18,076 nt of DNA from an uncultured Clostridia bacterium (GCA_947627585.1 CANQWP010000006.1:1-18076); one strand, 5' to 3'. Numbered from the stretch's first letter, positions 1 through 6,659 are shown. The notes: generated by a model from the sequence alone, not told the origin. A program made the numbers and translations.

Positions 1-642
1 GATTGGGTGGCCAAGTGCGCCATATCGATGCGTTTTTTTGTTGACAAAAGTCAGCGTTCCAACGCCGGCAATGTCGTCTTTTGCCCATAGGCCCATTTTC
101 AGTTCGCCGCTTTCGTCGCGCGAGGTCTTGACAAGGGTTTTCACGTTTTTGTTTTTGCGCAAAAACTGCACTTCGCTTTCTTCCGCACGCTTTTCAAGCA
201 ACGACGGGATCTCGTCCAAACTCTCCACTTTCAAGCCATTGATTTTTGTGATGATGTCCCCTTCCTTGAGCGCAGACTTGCCTTCGTTGCTCACCACAAT
301 CGCGCCGTCAGAGACCAGCGAAAGCCCAATCGGCACGCCGCCAACATAAAAGTCGTCATCCGCAAGCACAATTCCAACACGCTTGATTGGAAGAAAGCCA
401 AAAAGCTTGAAGACAATTTCGTCTTGTTTCGATTTTTGCCCGCCAACAATTTTTTCCGAATTGTCAATTTCAGCCTTGATGAAACTTCCAAATTTTCGAT
501 TTTCATTGATCACTTCAACATCGTCAAAACTCGCCAAAAAGCCGTTTCCCATCCTCAAAATTTGCGTCAACGGCACAAGAATTGACAAACAAAAAATCGC
601 GACAAAAACAAAGGATATGATTTTGAAATAACGTTTTTTCAT
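1..642 (-). CDS. spoIVB: SpoIVB-type S55 signalling peptidase, 3' part outside the window
   Basis: Serine peptidase of the sporulation checkpoint. In Bacillus, SpoIVB made in the forespore cleaves SpoIVFA across the intermembrane space and so triggers SpoIVFB-dependent activation of sigma-K. Read from ATG at 642, the visible 214 residues show a short basic start, one hydrophobic anchor (about 8-27), a PDZ domain (about 95-170, with GGVPIG at 101-106 and KEGDIITKING at 126-136), and the beginning of the S55 domain (GLWAKDDIAGVGTLTF at 184-199, then GALGHPI at 208-214). His212 of the GALGH motif corresponds to the catalytic His of the family; the catalytic Ser would lie beyond position 1. The SD is weak (AAAGG close to the ATG). 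In Bacillus and Clostridium spoIVB normally follows recN directly; here three genes intervene. I see no clear sigma-G promoter. Identification is firm, completeness unknown. Confidence 0.93.
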   Translation of the reverse strand, partial: MKKRYFKIISFVFVAIFCLSILVPLTQILRMGNGFLASFDDVEVINENRKFGSFIKAEIDNSEKIVGGQKSKQDEIVFKLFGFLPIKRVGIVLADDDFYVGGVPIGLSLVSDGAIVVSNEGKSALKEGDIITKINGLKVESLDEIPSLLEKRAEESEVQFLRKNKNVKTLVKTSRDESGELKMGLWAKDDIAGVGTLTFVNKKTHRYGALGHPI

Positions 643-717
643 ACCTTTATAGTTTTTGTAGATTTGCCCACATTATGCAAGCCGAAAGCGAAAAAGAAAA
701 CCGGCGTTATATGCAAG

Positions 718-785
718 TAGCGCGGAAAATTTTTGCATCAGTCGCGCGAAAATTTGCGCATCAATCGCGCGAAAAATGCAAAATG
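718..785. repeat. Three degenerate 21-24 bp direct repeats
   Basis: The gap between the metallopeptidase stop and the spoIVB start holds three consecutive copies of a unit of the form CGCGCGAAAATTTGCGCATCA: about 718-741, 742-764 and a shortened 765-785. The first copy has GCGCGGAAAATTTTTGCATCA and the third ends early as GCGCGAAAAATGCAAAATG. The units are nearly head-to-tail and each mixes a GC palindrome (CGCGCG or variants) with an A/T tract and a GCATCA tail. Function is unknown. The array sits 76 bp upstream of the spoIVB start, so it could be a regulator site or simply a slippage-generated tandem repeat. Confidence 0.7.
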
Positions 786-793
786 TTACAACT

Positions 794-1423
794 TCAAATT
801 TCATTTTTCAAAACAAATGCAAAACGTGAGAGCTGATTTTTGCGCTCTTTAAAGTCCGGGCAGATTTTTTCCACCGCTTTCCAAAATTTGGGCTGATGAT
901 TCATGTGAAGAGAGTGACAAAGTTCGTGGCAGACGACATATTCAGCCAAATTTCGCGGCAAAATAAGCAGTTTCCAGTTGAGTTTCATCACCTTCTGCGT
1001 GCTGTAACTCCCCCAAACTCTCACCGAAGATGTCGGCTTGACGTCTTTAAATTTCAGCCCTGTTTTTGCGGAAAGTTCTTGCGCAAGCGCTTCCAATTCC
1101 CCAAAATGAGAAAGATAGAACTTTTTGATCACACTCTTCTTTTTTGCTTCGCTCAACTTTTCAAAGTCCAGTGAAATTTTGGAGGTTTCAACATATGGCT
1201 TCCCGTCAAAATATATGTATTTCATAAAATCAAATTCAGCTCCAAAGTTTTCTCTTTCACGCAGTTTCTCCGCGTTCTTTCTCAGCCAAATGCGCTTGCT
1301 TTCCAAAAACTCGTCAATCTTTTTCTGCGAGAGCGTTTTTGGCACTTTCAAAACGGCGTGATTTGAGTCAATCAGTTTCAAACACGTCGTCTTTCTTCTC
1401 ATCTTGATGATTTCAATTTTCAT
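794..1423 (-). CDS. YgjP-like (COG1451/DUF45) zinc metallopeptidase
   Basis: Predicted soluble zinc metallopeptidase of 209 residues, the usual size for the YgjP/WrbP family. The C-terminal half carries the HExxH zinc site as CHELCHSLHMNHQPKFW, where the later His and the xxFW pattern match the family form HELAHxxxxNHSxxFW. It also has the upstream VRVWGSYSTQKVMKLNWKLLILP segment that corresponds to the conserved SRWGSC...NWRL region, but with WGSY in place of WGSC. The physiological substrate of this family is not known. The reading frame is open up to an ATG at 1483, but the family start pattern (MKIEIIKMRRKTTCLKL) fits the ATG at 1423, and no good SD supports the longer form. A TATAAT lies only 7 nt before this ATG, so a leaderless mRNA is possible. 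The gene is divergent from the PadR-type regulator. Confidence 0.88.
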   Translation of the reverse strand: MKIEIIKMRRKTTCLKLIDSNHAVLKVPKTLSQKKIDEFLESKRIWLRKNAEKLRERENFGAEFDFMKYIYFDGKPYVETSKISLDFEKLSEAKKKSVIKKFYLSHFGELEALAQELSAKTGLKFKDVKPTSSVRVWGSYSTQKVMKLNWKLLILPRNLAEYVVCHELCHSLHMNHQPKFWKAVEKICPDFKERKNQLSRFAFVLKNEI

Positions 1424-1430
1424 GAGATGA

Positions 1431-1458
1431 ATTATATCACAAAATCTCCCGATAGCAA
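1431..1458 (-). promoter_or_regulatory. Candidate promoter immediately before the metallopeptidase start
   Basis: TTGCTA (1458-1453), a 16 bp spacer, then TATAAT (1436-1431), followed by only 7 nt before the ATG at 1423. Transcription would begin at or next to the start codon, giving a leaderless message. A second candidate lies further upstream at 1507-1535. Confidence 0.45.
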
Positions 1459-1506
1459 AACAAAGTTTAACATCAAAAGACATCTTTATGCTTTTTCAAA
1501 CGCCAT

Positions 1507-1535
1507 TCTATAATTTTTTTTGCATAACACATCAA
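1507..1535 (-). promoter_or_regulatory. Second candidate promoter for the metallopeptidase, overlapping an operator half-site
   Basis: TTGATG (1535-1530), a 17 bp spacer, then TATAGA (1512-1507) on the minus strand. The spacer contains GTGTTATGC, one half-site of the palindrome cluster described at 1521-1612, so a protein bound there would be expected to interfere with this promoter. The call rests on hexamer match and spacing only. Confidence 0.4.
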
Positions 1536-1612
1536 TATTTTGTATTGTTATGTCACATAACACGCCACACATTGTGGTATTATGCATTTTAAAAAATTTT
1601 TGCATAATACCT
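1521..1612. promoter_or_regulatory. Tandem palindrome cluster, probable operator of the adjacent PadR-type regulator
   Basis: Two imperfect palindromes in tandem plus an extra half-site. The first spans about 1521-1552 (GCATAACACATC facing GTATTGTTATG). The second spans about 1556-1586 (CATAACACGCCACA facing TGTGGTATTATGC around a central CAT, with a one-base bulge). A further half-site GCATAATACCTC lies at 1602-1613. The half-site consensus is GCATAAYAC followed loosely by nCCACA. The cluster sits just upstream of the -35 box of the PadR gene and inside the spacer of a divergent promoter. A near-copy with the same two-palindrome layout occurs at 11830-11893. PadR proteins bind palindromic operators and often autoregulate, so this is a natural candidate target, but binding is inferred. 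Confidence 0.6.
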
Positions 1613-1621
1613 CAAAATTAT

Positions 1622-1650
1622 TTGACAAATTTGATTTTTAAATATAAAAT
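1622..1650 (+). promoter_or_regulatory. SigA-type promoter of the PadR-type regulator
   Basis: Perfect -35 TTGACA (1622-1627), a 17 bp spacer, and -10 TAAAAT (1645-1650). Transcription should start near 1657, giving a leader of only about 15 nt that just contains the SD AAAGGAG. Confidence 0.7.
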
Positions 1651-1671
1651 ATTTAACAAAAGGAGATGGAT

Positions 1672-3519
1672 ATGGCAAACAACAGCACAAATGTTGCATC
1701 TTATTTGATTTTGAACAGCCTTTCAACCGGCTCAAAATATGGTCTTGAAATCATTGAAAACATTTCGCAACGCACCGGCGGACATTACATCATGAAAAAG
1801 CCTACGTTATATTCTGCCCTCACCCGCATGGAGAAAAAGGGCCTGATTTCTTCGTCATATTGGGACACAAGCGACATGGGCGGAAAACGCCATTATTACA
1901 CCATCACTGCCGCCGGTCAAAAAGAACTTTCGATGCTTGAAATTGAATTTCAAAATTCTACTTTTGAAGATTTTGACGAGGACTCGACAAAAAATGAGAC
2001 CAAAGCGGAAGAAAAACAAGCCGACGTTCAAGTTTCAAATGATTTTCAAGACCAAGAGCCTTCTCGTTCGGTTGTCGGCTGGCAAGACAGCCTTTTCAAC
2101 ATGACCGAAACAAAAAAAGAAGAAAAAGTGGAAGAGCCAAAGCCATCTTCTGATGCCATCGAAAATCAAATTGACATCTTCTCTTTCCAATCACAGCAAA
2201 CTCAAGCGGCCCAAGAACAAGAAAAAAACATCTCCACCCCTTCAAACAACAATGAACAGCAAAAAATGGAATATTATCAATCGATTTTGGAAAAAGAGAC
2301 AAATCGCATTGAGGCAGATGAACCAAAACAAAGTGACGACGGCGTTTTGCTCGCTGAGAACGATCGACTCACTGTTGCACAAGAGCAACAAAATCAGCGC
2401 CTTTATGACAATTCAAGCGATTTGAATCGATATCGCAAACGCAAGAGTTTTGCCGAAAATCAAATTGAAATGTCGGTTGACTATGAAACCGAAGAGGACC
2501 GCGAAATTCAAAAAGAGCGCATCGAAAACCTCAAAAATTCGCTCTTGAATTTTAAACAGAACAAAAATGAGCAAATTTTGCAACAAGAAGTTCGCCCAGA
2601 GCCAGAGCAAACTGCTGCCCGATCCGTTCAAGAGCCAACTTTCGCTCAAGAAGCATTTTTCGCTCCAAACGAAGAGCCTCCTCGCCTTGATGATGCAGTT
2701 TTCATAACTTCCAGATACAGCGAAAACGAAATCCCTGTCCAAAAGAAAATCACCCCTCCAAACATCGACATTGACGTGAACGACGACAACCTGCCAGCGC
2801 CAAAACGCGACACAAATTTGGAGCCGACATACAAGGACATGATGGCAAAACTTTTTGAGCGCAAAAAAGAGAAAGAAAAATTGCGCGAAGAAAACTTACA
2901 ATCGGCCAAAACGCAGCAAGTTTCGCAAAACTCGACCCCTCAAAACGCTCGCCCGGCACAAACACAACAGAGCGCGCAACCGTCATATCAAAGCGGAAAT
3001 TACAGCGATTTGGACAGTTTTGCGGACTATGACAGCCTTCAAAGATATTATGCCGAACGCGGCATTGGCTTCAAGGAATATAGAAAAACCTCAATTTCAC
3101 GCAATCACAACACAAACTTCTTGCAATTCATCAGTTCTGTTGTGCTTTTGCTCCTTTCTGGCGTTGGCTGCGCTGTCATTTTTGGAATTGTGGCCGGCAC
3201 AAAGTTTTTGAATCCAAGCACAAACTTCTTGTTCTACACCATTCCTTGCATCTTCCTTTTGTATGTTGGCTTCACCTTTGCCAAACACAAGCTTTATGTC
3301 AGCAAAAAAGCGTCATTCACCTATAATGGCGTGATAAATTGGGCAGTTTTCATTTTGTCCTTTGTTGTGGTTTTGGTCGTCAACATCATCTGCGGAATGC
3401 AATATGAAATTTTTGGAAGATTTTTGACATCAATTCTTGTGCCAACATATGCAATGTTCCTCGCCTTCCCGTGCAACTATTATATCAAAAAATTTCTCTA
3501 TAAACACTATGCGAAATGA
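1672..3519 (+). CDS. PadR-family regulator fused through a long disordered linker to four membrane helices
   Basis: 615 residues in three parts. Residues about 8-95 form a typical PadR winged helix (LNSLSTGSKYGLEIIENIS; MKKPTLYSALTRMEKKGLI; GGKRHYYTITAAGQKEL). Residues about 96-480 are a charged, Gln/Asn/Glu-rich, low-complexity stretch with no recognisable fold, ending in a Tyr/Asp-rich stretch (DLDSFADYDSLQRYYAERG). Residues about 484-605 hold four hydrophobic helices (roughly 484-508, 518-537, 554-575, 582-603) with a basic C-tail. PadR proteins are normally 100-200 residue soluble dimers, so a membrane-anchored form is unusual. I chose ATG 1672 over 1666 because AAAGGAG ends at 1665, giving 6 nt spacing. 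A palindrome cluster and a consensus promoter lie upstream, and a bidirectional terminator follows. The linker is in one intact frame, so a frameshift artefact is unlikely. Ligand and regulon are unknown. Confidence 0.88.
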   Translation: MANNSTNVASYLILNSLSTGSKYGLEIIENISQRTGGHYIMKKPTLYSALTRMEKKGLISSSYWDTSDMGGKRHYYTITAAGQKELSMLEIEFQNSTFEDFDEDSTKNETKAEEKQADVQVSNDFQDQEPSRSVVGWQDSLFNMTETKKEEKVEEPKPSSDAIENQIDIFSFQSQQTQAAQEQEKNISTPSNNNEQQKMEYYQSILEKETNRIEADEPKQSDDGVLLAENDRLTVAQEQQNQRLYDNSSDLNRYRKRKSFAENQIEMSVDYETEEDREIQKERIENLKNSLLNFKQNKNEQILQQEVRPEPEQTAARSVQEPTFAQEAFFAPNEEPPRLDDAVFITSRYSENEIPVQKKITPPNIDIDVNDDNLPAPKRDTNLEPTYKDMMAKLFERKKEKEKLREENLQSAKTQQVSQNSTPQNARPAQTQQSAQPSYQSGNYSDLDSFADYDSLQRYYAERGIGFKEYRKTSISRNHNTNFLQFISSVVLLLLSGVGCAVIFGIVAGTKFLNPSTNFLFYTIPCIFLLYVGFTFAKHKLYVSKKASFTYNGVINWAVFILSFVVVLVVNIICGMQYEIFGRFLTSILVPTYAMFLAFPCNYYIKKFLYKHYAK

Positions 3520-3590
3520 CATTCGCCCCGCCTTTGAAAAAATTTTTGAGATTTGTGAATATTGTTTTCAAATCGGCACAATATAAGAGT

Positions 3591-3630
3591 AAGTTAAGTG
3601 ACTGCCAGATTGGCAAAGTGGACTTAACTT
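3591..3630. repeat. Nested 40-nt inverted repeat downstream of the PadR-type gene
   Basis: Outer arms AAGTTAAGT (3591-3599) and ACTTAACTT (3622-3630) are perfectly complementary over 9 bp and enclose a second perfect stem TGCCA (3603-3607) / TGGCA (3611-3615). No T-run follows on either strand, so it is not a simple terminator. It lies between the PadR stop and the terminator at 3637-3688 and could be an mRNA 3'-end structure, a processing site or a protein-binding palindrome. Confidence 0.6.
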
Positions 3631-3636
3631 AAAAAC

Positions 3637-3688
3637 GAAAAGAGATCGTGTTCTTGAAGAACAGTTTTGAATCTCTTTTCTTTTTTTT
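3637..3688. terminator. Bidirectional rho-independent terminator between convergent genes
   Basis: A perfect 10 bp stem GAAAAGAGAT (3637-3646) / ATCTCTTTTC (3671-3680) encloses a smaller hairpin (TGTTCT/AGAACA, 3649-3663). On the plus strand it is followed by an eight-T run, on the minus strand by GTTTTT. It can serve the PadR-type gene (+) and the COG2426 gene (-). The stem is A/T-rich. Confidence 0.7.
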
Positions 3689-3704
3689 GCTTTTTGATTT
3701 CTTA

Positions 3705-4346
3705 TCATTCTTCCGTGACTTCAACAAGTTTTTGCGAGTTCTTTCGCCCTTTTGCCCTAATTCGTTTGCAAAGCGAAATCACAAGACTTGCGGCCAGCCA
3801 AAGCGCAATCATTCCAAGCGCAACAAGAAAGATGTAATATGTCGAATTTGCAAAGAACAGGCAAAGCACAAGCACAATCGCGCACGAAATTGCCGCGCCC
3901 ACTGCCACCGACAAAAAGGCCTGCCAAATTTTGAGGTCCAAAAGCCCCGCAATCAAACTGCCGGAATAAGTCCCAGTAAGCGGAAGCGGAATTGAAACAA
4001 AAAGCGCCACCCAAGCACACTTTTTGAAAGTGGACGATTTTGAATTGACTTTTTCAAGCCTTTTGCCATATCTGGTTTCAATTCTGCTCCAAATCTTTTC
4101 ATGCACAAATCCGCTTGTCTTTTTCTTGATGAATCGAGCGACCAAAATGACAAAAAGCGATGGGATCAAACTGCCGCCAAGCGCCACAAAAAACGCAAGC
4201 ACCGGAGAAAGCACATTCTCTCCCCAAATTGCCACAGAAAGCGCAAACGGAATTGCCACCTTGCTTTCAAGAGTTGGAATCATCGCCATAATCAGCACCG
4301 CCAAAACGATACTGTTGCCGAAATTGTCCACAAAAAAATTGACCAT
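3705..4346 (-). CDS. COG2426 'small multidrug export' family membrane protein
   Basis: Integral membrane protein of 213 residues resembling the Sm_multidrug_ex family (PF06695, COG2426). Visible marks are an N-terminal hydrophobic helix leading into PTLESKVAIPFAL (about 24-36), the position of the family's E-x-R/K-x-A-I-P motif, helices at about 44-70, a cytoplasmic-looking basic stretch (about 72-108), then PLPLTGTYSGSLIAGLL (about 120-136) followed by further helices to about 195, and a polar C-tail. Despite the family name, transport of drugs is poorly supported and the true substrate is unknown. ATG 4346 is preceded by AGAGG with 6 nt spacing. It lies 94 bp downstream of recN on the same strand and is convergent with the PadR-type gene, where it shares a terminator. 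It is one of three genes separating recN from spoIVB. Confidence 0.8.
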   Translation of the reverse strand: MVNFFVDNFGNSIVLAVLIMAMIPTLESKVAIPFALSVAIWGENVLSPVLAFFVALGGSLIPSLFVILVARFIKKKTSGFVHEKIWSRIETRYGKRLEKVNSKSSTFKKCAWVALFVSIPLPLTGTYSGSLIAGLLDLKIWQAFLSVAVGAAISCAIVLVLCLFFANSTYYIFLVALGMIALWLAASLVISLCKRIRAKGRKNSQKLVEVTEE

Positions 4347-4440
4347 AGAAAACCTCTTGATTTATCCTATGGTCAACTTGATTTTTTTAGAATATATATT
4401 TTCCACTTTGATTTATTTTTTGTAAGCGGCCGTCAATTTT

Positions 4441-6102
4441 TCAACCAATCTTTCCAAAAAGTTTCTTTGCGTGCTCAAGCGCCGTCGCTGAAAGTTTGTC
4501 CGAGCCGTCAATCAGCCTTGCTACCTCTTCAATTGCCCTCTCGCCCGTCAAAGTTGTCGCCGACGACGTCGTTTGTTCACCCAACGCCTCCTTTTGCACC
4601 AGAATGAATTGGTCAGCTTTTGATGCAACCACCGGCGTGTGAGTGATGCAAATGATTTGCGTGAACTTCGAGATGTTGACAAGTTTTTCGGCAACTTTGC
4701 CTGCCGTCACGCCGCTTATGCCGGAGTCAATTTCGTCAAAGACAACCGTTTGCACAAGTTCCTTTCCCAACATGACGTTTTTGAAAGCAAGCAAAAGCCT
4801 TGAAAGTTCTCCGCCCGATGCGGTTTTATGTAAGTCCTTGATTTCTTGGCCACGATTCGCCGAAAACATAAATTTCACGTTGTCAGCGCCTTTTGCGGTG
4901 CATTCGCACGGCGCAAACTCCACAACAAAGCGCGTCCCTTTCATTTCCAAGTCGCCAAGTTCCGCCATAATCTTTTGCTCAAAATCTCTTGCACAAGTTT
5001 TTCGCAATTCTGTTAGTTTTTGGCATTGCAAAAGAAGTTCTTTCTCAGTTTGTTCTTCTTCAAATTGCAATTTCGCCAAGATTTCCTCGCTTGATTCAAG
5101 CTCCTCCAAGCGCTTTTGACACTTTTCTTGATAGGCCAAAATGTCCTCAATTGTGCGGCCATATTTTTTTGAGAGCGATTTGATAAGGTCAAGTCGCGCA
5201 TCAATGCGCTCCAGCTCTCGTGGGTCAAAATCAGTGTTTTGCTTGATTGTCTCCAAAGTTTCCGCCACGTCTCGCACCTCATAATATGCGTTTTCCAGTC
5301 GCTCGCGGCATTCATCAATCTCTTTAAATTTCGAAAAACTTGAAAGTTCGCTCTTCGCGTCATAAAGCGCCGAAGTGACGTTGTCTCGCCCGTCAACAAG
5401 CTTCTCAAGCACATCGCCAAGGCTTTCAAAAATCTTTTCGGAAGAAGAAATGAAGTCAAAGCGCTCTTTCAGCGTCTCCTCTTCCGTGATGTCCAAATGC
5501 GCGTTCTCAATCTCGTCAATTTGAAACGTCAAAAGGTCTTTTTCGCGGGCACGCTCGCTTTCATTTCCGCCCAAAGACGCAATTTTTGACTTTGTCTCTT
5601 TCAGCCTTCCAAAAATGCCGGCAACAACCTCTTTTTGAGCCTCAATCTCTTTTCCGCCAAACTTGTCCAAAAGCGAAAGGTGATTTGCGACGTTCAAAAG
5701 CCCAACGCTGTCGTGCTGTCCACAAAAATCGGCCATTTTCGAAGTGAGAGTTTGCAGCATTTTTGCCGTGACAGGAAAGCCGTTGATTTTCAAGGTGCTT
5801 TTGCCATCTTGAGAAAGCGTGCGAGAAATGATAATTTCGCCGTCACAGTCGATGTCCCATTCCTTCAAAATTTGTTGACATTCTTCCGTGACGCCATCAA
5901 AAACACCGTCAACACGCATAAGGCTTTCGCCACTTCTCACAAAGTTTTTATCCGATTTTGCACCCAAAACAAAGGAAAGCGCATCAATGATGATGCTCTT
6001 GCCCGCACCCGACTGCCCAAGCAAACAGTTGAAGCCGTCGGAGAAATCAATCGTCTGTTTTTTGAAAAGCGCAAAATTTGATAACGTCAAAGAAGAAAGC
6101 AT
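4441..6102 (-). CDS. recN: DNA repair ATPase RecN
   Basis: SMC-like ATPase of 553 residues, full length for RecN, which is recruited to double-strand breaks. Order: Walker A GQSGAGKS (29-36) after the NFALF/FSDGFNCLLG start; a GQHDSVGLL motif in the first lobe (family GQHEHQxLL); a charged coiled-coil arm through the middle (about 150-350); signature ASGGELSRLLLA (from about 428); Walker B with D-loop TVVFDEIDSGISG (452-464); and an ITHTPVVASKAD segment (family ITHLPQVAAxAD). The Gln in the P-loop replaces the usual Glu of GETGAGKS, a mild family deviation; the catalytic Lys, Asp and Glu are present. The frame allows GTG at 6108, but AGGGG sits 5 nt before ATG 6102, which I prefer. argR lies directly upstream, as in Bacillus and Clostridium, but a terminator and a promoter separate the two. 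Confidence 0.95.
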   Translation of the reverse strand: MLSSLTLSNFALFKKQTIDFSDGFNCLLGQSGAGKSIIIDALSFVLGAKSDKNFVRSGESLMRVDGVFDGVTEECQQILKEWDIDCDGEIIISRTLSQDGKSTLKINGFPVTAKMLQTLTSKMADFCGQHDSVGLLNVANHLSLLDKFGGKEIEAQKEVVAGIFGRLKETKSKIASLGGNESERAREKDLLTFQIDEIENAHLDITEEETLKERFDFISSSEKIFESLGDVLEKLVDGRDNVTSALYDAKSELSSFSKFKEIDECRERLENAYYEVRDVAETLETIKQNTDFDPRELERIDARLDLIKSLSKKYGRTIEDILAYQEKCQKRLEELESSEEILAKLQFEEEQTEKELLLQCQKLTELRKTCARDFEQKIMAELGDLEMKGTRFVVEFAPCECTAKGADNVKFMFSANRGQEIKDLHKTASGGELSRLLLAFKNVMLGKELVQTVVFDEIDSGISGVTAGKVAEKLVNISKFTQIICITHTPVVASKADQFILVQKEALGEQTTSSATTLTGERAIEEVARLIDGSDKLSATALEHAKKLFGKIG

Positions 6103-6121
6103 TTTCACCCCTATATTTTCA

Positions 6122-6151
6122 ATTATACATCACCAAAGGCATCAAAAGCAA
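6122..6151 (-). promoter_or_regulatory. Candidate recN promoter
   Basis: TTGCTT (6151-6146), an 18 bp spacer and a perfect TATAAT (6127-6122), 20 nt upstream of the recN ATG. It begins directly behind the argR terminator, which fits independent transcription of recN. Confidence 0.5.
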
Positions 6152-6152
6152 C

Positions 6153-6176
6153 AAAAAAACCATTCAAAATGGTTTT
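6153..6176 (-). terminator. Rho-independent terminator behind argR
   Basis: On the minus strand AAAACCATT / AATGGTTTT forms a 9 bp stem around a 3 nt loop and runs into further Ts (TTTGTTGC). It lies 27 nt after the argR stop codon. Confidence 0.65.
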
Positions 6177-6203
6177 CTGCTTTTTTATAATCTTTTTGAA
6201 ACG

Positions 6204-6659
6204 TCACATCAACATTTGGCCAAGAGTCGTGACAGCATCGGTGGCATAGGTCGTGGTCGGAAAGATGAGCATCACGGTGTCGTCGCCATAAGTTGCGCCA
6301 AGAAGTTCGCTCAAATTCAGTTTGTCAATGAAAGAGCAAACGCTTGAGCCCATGCCTTTGATGGTCTTGACAACAGCCAAGTTGAGTGCCGGCTTGACAG
6401 AAATGACACACTCGCGAAAGATGTTTATGTATTTGTTTGAGACCACTTGTTGTTGGTCACCACCCAAAATCGCGTATTTATATTTTCCACTTGGCGCCAA
6501 AATTTTTGTCAGCCCAAGCTCTTTAATATCACGCGAAATTGTGGCCTGAGTGATTTCAAAATTTGCATTTTTCAGTTCTCTTGCAAGTTCTTCTTGCGTT
6601 TCAATCTCTTTTGTGGAAATAAGTTCCAAAATTTTTGACTGTCTTGAACTTCTTGCCAT
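6204..6659 (-). CDS. argR: Arginine repressor ArgR/AhrC
   Basis: Arginine-responsive transcription regulator of 151 residues, the normal family length. The N-terminal winged helix carries TQEELARELKNANFEITQATISRDIKELGL (21-50), with the recognition-helix motif QATISRDIKEL. The C-terminal oligomerisation and arginine-binding domain carries SFIDKLNLSELLGATYGDDTVMLIF, where GDDT (125-128) supplies the arginine-contacting acidic pair. ATG 6659 is preceded by GGGAG at about 8 nt. Upstream are a consensus promoter (6755-6783), two ARG boxes flanking it and a leader hairpin, so autoregulation is likely. In Bacillus AhrC also links to the recN neighbourhood. No arginine biosynthesis genes are visible in this window. 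Confidence 0.95.
   Translation of the reverse strand: MARSSRQSKILELISTKEIETQEELARELKNANFEITQATISRDIKELGLTKILAPSGKYKYAILGGDQQQVVSNKYINIFRECVISVKPALNLAVVKTIKGMGSSVCSFIDKLNLSELLGATYGDDTVMLIFPTTTYATDAVTTLGQMLM

Noticed and set aside
660..700. Sigma-G/sigma-F promoter for spoIVB
   Set aside because: GCATA-like and CATAAT-like hexamers are present but their spacing does not fit the known consensus.
660..717. Possible third copy of the GCATAAYAC operator upstream of spoIVB (GCATAATG, GCATATAACGCC)
   Set aside because: Only isolated half-site resemblance, without the facing arm or the double-palindrome layout.
1424..1483. Longer start for the metallopeptidase at 1483
   Set aside because: No SD, no family similarity in the added 20 residues, and a TATAAT box lies inside the extension.
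4024..4607. Plus-strand frames of 133 and 168 codons across the COG2426/recN boundary
   Set aside because: They are antisense shadows of two clear minus-strand genes and show low-complexity Lys/His-rich translations without motifs.
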